Shown piece by piece: positions 49,072-54,280 of a DNA stretch of 54,280 nucleotides; position 1 is the first letter of the stretch, and the number at the start of each line of letters is the position of its first letter. The position numbers and the translations under genes were made by a program. Source of the stretch: Cellulomonas phragmiteti (GTDB taxonomy: Bacteria > Actinomycetota > Actinomycetes > Actinomycetales > Cellulomonadaceae); NCBI RefSeq assembly GCF_016862775.1, contig NZ_BONP01000026.1, forward strand, positions 1 to 54,280, in the 5' to 3' direction. Below the pieces are notes generated by a model. The model was not told the origin of the DNA. It worked only from the letters and a program-made list of their open reading frames with translations, and ran no database searches.

Positions 49072-50385
49072 TCAGGAGGCCGTGCAGGTGAGCGCAGGGC
49101 TGGACGGCGAGCCGCCACCGAGGAACCCGAACGTCGCGGTGCCGTTGGCCGGCAGCGTGCCGTTCCACGAGGCGTTGCGCACGACGACGAGGTCGCCCTG
49201 CGGTGCCAGCGTGCCGTTCCAGAGCTGGTCGATGCGCTCGCCGGCGGTCCGCCAGCTCACGCTCCAGCCGGTGGTCGCGGCGCCGGCGCGCACGGTCACC
49301 TCACCCTGGAACCCACCGGGCCAGGAGTTCACCGTCGTGTACGTCGCGGTGCAGCCGCCGACGGGCGGCGGGGTGGTGGGACCGGGCGTCGGGGTGACGC
49401 TGGGTGTCGGGCTCGGCGTGGGGGTGACGCTGGGCGTGGGGCTCGGCGTGGGCGTGGCGCTGGGCGTGGGCGTCGGCGTGGTCGTGGTCGACCGCAGGGC
49501 CGTGAAGAACTGCCAGATCTCGCCGGGCACGTGCGACTGCTGCTGGTTGCGGTCACGCGCGTCCCACTGGTGGTCGCTGTCGTTGGCGATCCACACGACC
49601 GGGTAGCCGTCGCGGCAGCTGTAGGTCGTCTTGATGTGGGTGCCGCTGCCCCGGGCGGGCTCGGGCGCGTTCTGCGCCTGGCAGCCGTTGTTGCGCAGGG
49701 CGCGGTCGCGCAGGGCACGGCCCTGGGAGATGTTGAGGACGGAGTCGAAGGTGCCGTGCGACCCGAGGTAGGCGATCGGTGCCGTGCCGCCGGCGCAGCC
49801 GGACAGCTGGGCGCCGTTGAGGACCGCGACGGCACGGAAGACGTCGGCGCGGGCGCAGGCCAGGGCGTTGCTCATGCCGCCGCCGTAGCTGAACCCGGTG
49901 GCGAACCGCTGGGTTGTGTCGATGCACAGGGCGGCGTCCAGGGTCCGCAGCAGGTCGTCGATGAACGTGACGTCGCGGCCGTTGGTGTTGGGCCACCCGT
50001 TGCTGATGCCCTGGGGGGCGACGAAGATCGTGCTGTTGTTCGCCAGCGGCTTCAGGCCGTAGAAGTTCTGGTTGACGACGTCCTGGGACGTGCCGTTGAG
50101 CCAGTGCAGGCCGACGACGAGGCGGTAGGCCGTGTTCGGGTTGTACCCGGCGGGCACGTCGAGGCGGAACTGACGCTGCTGGCCGCCGCTGGTGATCGTG
50201 TGGTTGCCGGTGGCCAGGCGGGGCGCGCTGCCGCAGCCGGCCGTGAGGGCGGTGGAGGCGACACCTCCCGCCAGGGCGGGCGCGGGCTGGGCGGACGCGG
50301 GTGCCGCCAGGCCTCCGAGGACGAACGCCGCGGCGGACACCGCGAGCACCGCCCGGAGGGATCGAGGTGAGTGACGCAGTCGCAC
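49072..50385 (-). CDS. Secreted CE1-type esterase with C-terminal CBM2
   Basis: This protein is 437 residues from GTG 50385 behind GGAGGAACCACC. A Sec signal peptide ends near LAAPASAQP (about 35). The esterase domain (about 50-315) has the nucleophile elbow GFSYGGGMS and NDSDHQW, the probable catalytic His. It is like polyhydroxybutyrate depolymerase/feruloyl or acetylxylan esterases. A Pro/Thr-rich linker follows, then a CBM2 (SWPGGFQGEVTVRAGAATTG through NASWNGTLPANGTATFGFLG). It should act outside the cell on plant polysaccharide esters. A near-identical catalytic domain occurs at 51461-52732. Confidence 0.9.
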   Translation of the reverse strand: MRLRHSPRSLRAVLAVSAAAFVLGGLAAPASAQPAPALAGGVASTALTAGCGSAPRLATGNHTITSGGQQRQFRLDVPAGYNPNTAYRLVVGLHWLNGTSQDVVNQNFYGLKPLANNSTIFVAPQGISNGWPNTNGRDVTFIDDLLRTLDAALCIDTTQRFATGFSYGGGMSNALACARADVFRAVAVLNGAQLSGCAGGTAPIAYLGSHGTFDSVLNISQGRALRDRALRNNGCQAQNAPEPARGSGTHIKTTYSCRDGYPVVWIANDSDHQWDARDRNQQQSHVPGEIWQFFTALRSTTTTPTPTPSATPTPSPTPSVTPTPSPTPSVTPTPGPTTPPPVGGCTATYTTVNSWPGGFQGEVTVRAGAATTGWSVSWRTAGERIDQLWNGTLAPQGDLVVVRNASWNGTLPANGTATFGFLGGGSPSSPALTCTAS

Positions 50386-50451
50386 GGGGGTGGTTCCTCC
50401 CTGCCGGTGCGCCCGGCGCCGGTGCCGGTGCGCGGGTGGGGCCGCGGGTGG

Positions 50452-50521
50452 GTGAACGTTCACGGCTGGCGCGAATGTAGCGATATACCTGCGCAGGACG
50501 TAGGCGGCGAAACGCTTCGCC
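50452..50521 (-). promoter_or_regulatory. Double-operator promoter of the CBM2 esterase
   Basis: GTGAACGTTCAC (50452-50463) is a perfect palindrome just downstream of the -10. GGCGAAACGCTTCGCC (50506-50521) is a near-perfect palindrome upstream, centred 56 bp away. TACATT (50474-50479, minus strand) is the -10. Both palindromes have the CG-centred form of LacI-family operators. The same layout recurs at 52795-52865. Confidence 0.65.
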
Positions 50522-50525
50522 TGCC

Positions 50526-51326
50526 TCAGCGGACGGCGATGCCCAGCAGGTGGCTCGAGAGGTCGACGGCCTCGGGGTCCTGCTGGGTGCGTCGTGCCAG
50601 GACGAGGGCTGCGGCCACGACGTCGTCGTCCGCGGGCGCGAACTCCAGCGCGATGCTGCCGGGCCCCTCGAGGCCCGTCACCGACGCGTCGTGGAACCCG
50701 GCGGTGACCAGCTCCTCGGCGAGCTCGGCGGCGGTGTGGAAGTGCGCGCCGGGGAACTCCCCCTCGGGGTTGCGGATCTCGTCCGCGACCTCCCCGGTCT
50801 CGAGCAGGCGCGTCAGGGCGACGCCGGGCAGGTCGGTGAAGCGCCGCCGGAGCACGGCGTCCAGCGCGGCGACCGTCCGGGAGATCGCACCGGCGAAGAC
50901 CAGCCCGCCCGGGCGCAGGACGCGCGCCGCCTCACGCAGCGCCTGCAGCCGGTCGTCCCGGGTGGCGAGGTGGTAGAGCGGGCCGGCGATCAGCACGGCG
51001 TCGTACGACGCGTCCGCCGCGGGCAGCGCGCGTGCGTCGCCGACGTCGGCCGTGAACGTCCCGATGCGGCGCGCGGCGTCGACCTGTGCGCGCACCGGGT
51101 CGAGCAGGGTGACGTGGTGACCCTCGGCGGCGAGCCACGTCGCGTGCACACCGGCCGCCCCGCCGACGTCGAGCACGTGCGACCCGGGTGCCAGCCGCGG
51201 AGCGACCAGCTCGCGGACGCGTGCGAGCTCGACGCGTCCGGCGGCCCGCGAGGTGAGACGGACGGACTCGTCGACGTGGTGGGCGTAGTACCGCTGGATC
51301 CGGTCGTCGAGCGTGTCCTGGTCCAT
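50526..51326 (-). CDS. Class I SAM-dependent methyltransferase
   Basis: This 266-residue protein has motif I HVLDVGGAAGVHATWLA (about 51-67), LLDPVRAQVDAAR, and the post-I ALPAADASYDAVLIAGPLYH. The family is broad (UbiE/COQ5-like), and the substrate is unknown. It lies between two CBM-bearing esterase genes and is transcribed in the same direction but from its own promoter. TACGGT (51333-51338) is 6 nt from ATG 51326, so leaderless. Confidence 0.85.
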   Translation of the reverse strand: MDQDTLDDRIQRYYAHHVDESVRLTSRAAGRVELARVRELVAPRLAPGSHVLDVGGAAGVHATWLAAEGHHVTLLDPVRAQVDAARRIGTFTADVGDARALPAADASYDAVLIAGPLYHLATRDDRLQALREAARVLRPGGLVFAGAISRTVAALDAVLRRRFTDLPGVALTRLLETGEVADEIRNPEGEFPGAHFHTAAELAEELVTAGFHDASVTGLEGPGSIALEFAPADDDVVAAALVLARRTQQDPEAVDLSSHLLGIAVR

Positions 51327-51402
51327 CGCGCGACCGTAGCGCGTGACGGTCGCGCGCTCAGGTGGTTTCCCGCCGGCACGGTGCGGTCGGTGACGGGAAC
51401 GA

Positions 51403-51447
51403 CGCGGGGCCGCCCGCCGGAGGAGTGCTCCGGCGGGCGGCCCCGCG
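51403..51447. terminator. Strong hairpin between the methyltransferase and esterase genes
   Basis: A perfect 20-bp stem: CGCGGGGCCGCCCGCCGGAG (51403-51422) with its complement 51428-51447 and a 5-nt loop. It lies just after the stop of the esterase at 51461 on the minus strand and would terminate its transcript. No U-tract. Confidence 0.75.
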
Positions 51448-51460
51448 CAGGTCCCTGCTG

Positions 51461-52732
51461 TCAGGAGCAGATGCCCCAGGGGATCCAGCTGATGTTCTGC
51501 GAGCCCTTGTAGTACGTCACGCCGAAGCTGTTCGAGCCGCTGGGCCGGAACGTGTTGCCGCTGCGGGTGGCGCCCCACGAGTTCTGGATGGACTGGCCGG
51601 TGTTCGGGTAGACCGTCACGGTCCAGCTCGAGCGGCCCGTCACGGTGTAGGTGACGTTGAACCGGTCGCCCCACTCCTGGGTCCGGGTCCAGGTCACCGT
51701 GCAGCCGTTGGTCGTGTTGCTGCCGGAGTCGTTGCCGCCGGGCGCGGGAGTCGGGCTCGGCGTCGGGTTCGACGTCGGCGCGGGGGTGGGCGTCGGGTTC
51801 GTGGTGGGCCCGGGCGTGGGCGTCGTGGTCGTCGACCGCAGCGCGGTGAAGAACTGCCAGATCTCGCCGGGCACGTGAGACTGCTGCTGCCCGCGGTCGA
51901 CGGCGGCCCACTGGTGGTCGCTGTCGTTGGCGATCCAGACGACCGGGAACCCGTCGCGGCAGGTGTAGGTCGTCTTGATGTGCCGCTGACCGCTGTTGCC
52001 GGCCGGCTCGGGCGCGTTCTGCGCCTGGCAGCCGTTGTTGCGCAGCGCGCGGTCGCGCAGCGCGCGGCCCTGCGAGATGTTGAGGACGGAGTCGACGACG
52101 CCGTGCGAGCCGAGGTACGCGATCGGCTGGGTGCCGCCGGCGCAGCCGGACAGCTGGGCGCCGTTGAGGACCGCCACGGCACGGAAGACGTCGGCGCGGG
52201 CGCAGGCCAGGGCGTTGCTCATGCCGCCGCCGTAGCTGAACCCGGTGGAGAACCGCTGCGTGGTGTCGACGCAGAGCGCGGCCTCGACGGTGCGCAGGAT
52301 GTCGTCGATGAACGTGACGTCACGCCCGTTGGTGTTGGGCCAGGCGTTGTCGAGGCCCTGCGGGGCGACGAAGATCGTGCTGTTGTTCGCCAGCGGCTTC
52401 AGGCCGTAGAAGCCCTCGTTCACGACGTCCTGGGACGTGCCGTGCCACCAGTGGATGCCCAGGACCAGGCGGTAGGGCCGGTTCGGGTCGTAGTTGGCGG
52501 GCACGTCGAGGCGGAACTGACGCTGCTGGCCGCTGCTGGTGATCGTGTGGTTGCCGCTGGCCAGGCGGGGTGCGCTGCCGCAGCCGGCGGTCACCGCCGT
52601 GGGCGCGACACCTCCGGCCAGGGCCGGGGCGGGTTGGGCGGACGCGGGCGCCGCCAGACCTGCCAGGACGAGGGCGGCGGCCGAGGCCGCGATCACCCCG
52701 CGTAGGTACCGGGGTGTGTTCTGCAGTCGCAC
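51461..52732 (-). CDS. Secreted CE1-type esterase with short CBM2-like C-terminal module
   Basis: This 423-residue protein has a signal peptide ending about LAAPASAQP and a catalytic domain nearly identical to the protein at 49072-50385 (GFSYGGGMS, NDSDHQW). The linker is different. The C-terminal module is about 80 residues (TVTWTRTQEWGDRFNVTYTV to YYKGSQNISWIPWGICS). It looks like a shortened CBM2 in which the WNG strand region is missing. The start is GTG 52732 behind GGAGGAACCACC. The two genes appear to be a duplication in which the binding module was exchanged at the linker. Confidence 0.9.
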   Translation of the reverse strand: MRLQNTPRYLRGVIAASAAALVLAGLAAPASAQPAPALAGGVAPTAVTAGCGSAPRLASGNHTITSSGQQRQFRLDVPANYDPNRPYRLVLGIHWWHGTSQDVVNEGFYGLKPLANNSTIFVAPQGLDNAWPNTNGRDVTFIDDILRTVEAALCVDTTQRFSTGFSYGGGMSNALACARADVFRAVAVLNGAQLSGCAGGTQPIAYLGSHGVVDSVLNISQGRALRDRALRNNGCQAQNAPEPAGNSGQRHIKTTYTCRDGFPVVWIANDSDHQWAAVDRGQQQSHVPGEIWQFFTALRSTTTTPTPGPTTNPTPTPAPTSNPTPSPTPAPGGNDSGSNTTNGCTVTWTRTQEWGDRFNVTYTVTGRSSWTVTVYPNTGQSIQNSWGATRSGNTFRPSGSNSFGVTYYKGSQNISWIPWGICS

Positions 52733-52794
52733 GGTGGTTCCTCCCTGCCGGTGCGCCCGGCGCCGGTGCCGGTGCGCGGGTGTGCCGCGGATGC

Positions 52795-52865
52795 GCGAGC
52801 GCTCACGGCAGGGCTGGAATTTAGCGATAAACCTGCCGCTGCCGAAGGTGGCGAAACGCTTCGCC
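52795..52865 (-). promoter_or_regulatory. Double-operator promoter of the second esterase
   Basis: GCGAGCGCTCAC (52795-52806) and GGCGAAACGCTTCGCC (52850-52865) are centred 57 bp apart around a TAAATT -10 (52818-52823, minus strand). The spacing and the upstream palindrome match the promoter at 50452-50521, so both esterases are probably controlled by the same repressor. Confidence 0.65.
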
Positions 52866-52885
52866 TGCGCACCCGTTCGGGTGGC

Positions 52886-53491
52886 TCAGGCGCCCCGGGA
52901 CCACACGAGGGCGTACCGCCACAGCGCCAGCCGGCGCCACCGGACGCCCGGCAGCGCCTCCCGCGCCGCTGCGCGGACCTCGTCGTAGGAGGGCGGCCGG
53001 TCCCACGACGTCGGGGCGGTGTGCTCCCAGTAGGTCCGGGTGCGGCGCAGCACCTGGTGCTGCGCGACGGCGGCGACCTCCCAGGGGAGGTCCCGGATGC
53101 CGGTCGAGCGCGCCAGCCCGACGACGACCAGGACGCCGCCCGGCGCGGTGAGGTCCGCCAGCCGCCGCAGGCCCTCGGCCGTGTCGGGCAGGTGGTGCAG
53201 CGTCGCGATCGACGCGACCACGTCGAACGACGCGGGCGCGAAGGGCGCCGCCATGACGTCGCCGCGCACCCAGGCGACGTGCGGGTCGGCGTCCCGGGCG
53301 CGCGTGAGGACCCCGGCGTCGACGTCGAGGCCCACGACGTGCGGCACGCGCCCGCGCAGGTCCGCCGCGAGCAACCCGTCGCCCGTGCCGACGTCGAGCG
53401 CGGTCCGCGCGTGCGGCGGCACCTCCGCGAGCACGAGGGGGTGGTAGTGCAGGTTGTGGTTCCACCGGGGAGCCGCGGCCGACCGGGTCAC
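52886..53491 (-). CDS. Class I SAM-dependent methyltransferase
   Basis: This 201-residue protein has motif I LDVGTGDGLLAADLRG (about 32-47), GLDVDAGVLTRARD, and FDVVASIATLHHLPDTAEGL, typical of small class I methyltransferases. The substrate is unknown. It starts at GTG 53491, which overlaps the stop of the PaiB-like gene by 4 nt, so both are in one transcript. Confidence 0.85.
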   Translation of the reverse strand: MTRSAAAPRWNHNLHYHPLVLAEVPPHARTALDVGTGDGLLAADLRGRVPHVVGLDVDAGVLTRARDADPHVAWVRGDVMAAPFAPASFDVVASIATLHHLPDTAEGLRRLADLTAPGGVLVVVGLARSTGIRDLPWEVAAVAQHQVLRRTRTYWEHTAPTSWDRPPSYDEVRAAAREALPGVRWRRLALWRYALVWSRGA

Positions 53492-54144
53492 CCCGAGGCC
53501 GCCGTGCCGGCGGGTCGAGCGGCCCGGGCGGTGCCACGCATCGCCTGCGCCACGGCGGCCGACTGCGGGTCGTCCTCGGCCGTCAGCCCTGCGACGACCC
53601 CGGCGTGGTCCGCGTCCGAGCGGTTCTGGCTCCACTTCGCCTTCGCCTCGACACGCTCGACCCGCACCTCGATGCCGACGACCGCGCGCAGCTGCTTCTC
53701 GACGAACCTCTCCGGGGCGTCGGCGACGTGCCACGGGTCGGCGCGGCCGGCCTCGTGGAGGTCGGTGAGCAGCGTGACGGCCTCGTGGAGCCACTGCGCG
53801 TCGGTGCGGACCCGGGCGCGGCCGGTGAGGTGGACGGCCGAGTAGTTCCACGTCGGGACGACGCGGCCGTGCTCGGCCTTGCTCGGGTACCAGGAGGGGG
53901 AGACGTACGCCTGCGGGCCGGTGACGACGGCCAGCGCCGGGGCGTCGTCACCGATGGTGCGCCACTGCGGGTTGGCGCGGGCCATGTGCAGCAGCAGGCG
54001 GTCGCCGTCCCACACGACCGGCAGGAGCGTCGACACCGGGTAGCCGTCGGCGCCGACGGTGACGAGCTCGGCGGAGCCGGCCGCCGCGACCAGGGCACGG
54101 ATCTGGTCGGCGTCGTCGAGGGCGTTGAAGACGGGGACGTACAC
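53488..54144 (-). CDS. FMN-binding PaiB-like protein
   Basis: This 218-residue flavin-fold protein has AYVSPSWYPSKAEHGRVVP, TWNYSAVHLTGRARV and KAKWSQNRSDADHAGV. These three strings define the PaiB family, earlier called negative transcriptional regulators and related to FMN-binding split barrels. The start at GTG 54144 is chosen since family members begin MYVP and it is 7 nt behind TAGCAT (54152-54157). The next gene overlaps its stop. Confidence 0.85.
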   Translation of the reverse strand: MYVPVFNALDDADQIRALVAAAGSAELVTVGADGYPVSTLLPVVWDGDRLLLHMARANPQWRTIGDDAPALAVVTGPQAYVSPSWYPSKAEHGRVVPTWNYSAVHLTGRARVRTDAQWLHEAVTLLTDLHEAGRADPWHVADAPERFVEKQLRAVVGIEVRVERVEAKAKWSQNRSDADHAGVVAGLTAEDDPQSAAVAQAMRGTARAARPAGTAASG

Positions 54145-54226
54145 CCGCACGATGCTAGCGACGACGCCCGCCGCCGCTGCCGACGTGGTCGGTGCGGCGA
54201 CGGGCGTCGTCGTGGGTGCGGTGGGT

Positions 54227-54280
54227 CTACGAGCAGACGCCGGTGGGCGTCCAGCTCACGTTGTTGCTGCCCTTGTAGAA
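54227..54280 (-). CDS. 3' end of a third gene with the short CBM2-like module
   Basis: Only 17 codons before the stop at 54227-54229 are in the window. They read FYKGSNNVSWTPTGVCS, closely matching the C-terminus of the esterase at 51461 (YKGSQNISWIPWGICS). A third protein with the same binding module is therefore encoded immediately to the right. What domain precedes it cannot be seen. Confidence 0.7.
   Translation of the reverse strand, partial: FYKGSNNVSWTPTGVCS

Overview
High-GC actinobacterial chromosome. GTG starts are frequent, many genes overlap by 4 nt, and many start codons sit 5-7 nt behind a TAnnnT -10 box (leaderless). Mycothiol-linked families, a DtxR/IdeR-type iron box, DUF4235/DUF4230 proteins and secreted esterases with cellulose-binding modules point to a cellulolytic soil actinomycete, most like Cellulomonas. 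The genus is inferred from gene content, not proven.

Layout. 1-330: truncated IS3-family transposase ending against a YdjM-like membrane hydrolase gene. 1447-3768: small membrane protein, then an ECF sigma factor with a membrane partner. 3811-12042: iron-regulated desferrioxamine-type operon (desA, desB, desC, desD, then a cytoplasmic penicillin-acylase-family Ntn hydrolase and a second DesC-like acyltransferase). 12145-15422: DUF4230 protein, ArsR/SRPBCC pair, squalene-cyclase-like protein, GNAT. 15668-17327: toxin-antitoxin patch (Fic with a VbhA-like antitoxin, a small HTH gene, an excisionase-like antitoxin gene followed by what looks like a decayed PIN toxin). 17384-19687: membrane Fe-S oxidoreductase. 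19757-19862: G-rich repeats. 20108-26822: Mrp Na+/H+ antiporter operon (A/B fusion, C, D, E, F, G). 26862-30062: FAD oxidoreductase, HTTM-type membrane pair, DUF4235. 30130-34240: TPP riboswitch and thiamine ABC transporter thiBPQ. 34275-47326: housekeeping and accessory genes including GNATs, an ECF42-type sigma factor with two DGPF/YCII proteins, DJ-1/PfpI, Nudix, DinB, MFS, a GGDEF-EAL protein and an SDR. 47521-48913: universal stress protein and a two-gene FluC fluoride channel. 49072-54280: two near-identical secreted CE1-type esterases with different C-terminal binding modules and matching double-operator promoters, methyltransferases, a PaiB-like protein, and the 3' end of a gene carrying a similar binding module.

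How the parts fit: the des operon should make a hydroxamate siderophore under iron limitation. The two extra genes suggest an acyl-modified (possibly aryl) product. The thi operon imports thiamine under TPP feedback. The Mrp complex handles Na+/pH. The esterases are probably co-regulated by a LacI-family carbohydrate regulator encoded elsewhere. The least explained items are the dispersed repeat near 19.8 and 37.0 kb, the decayed PIN locus, the charged tails on MrpC/MrpF and the short CBM2-like module. No rRNA, tRNA or CRISPR array was seen.
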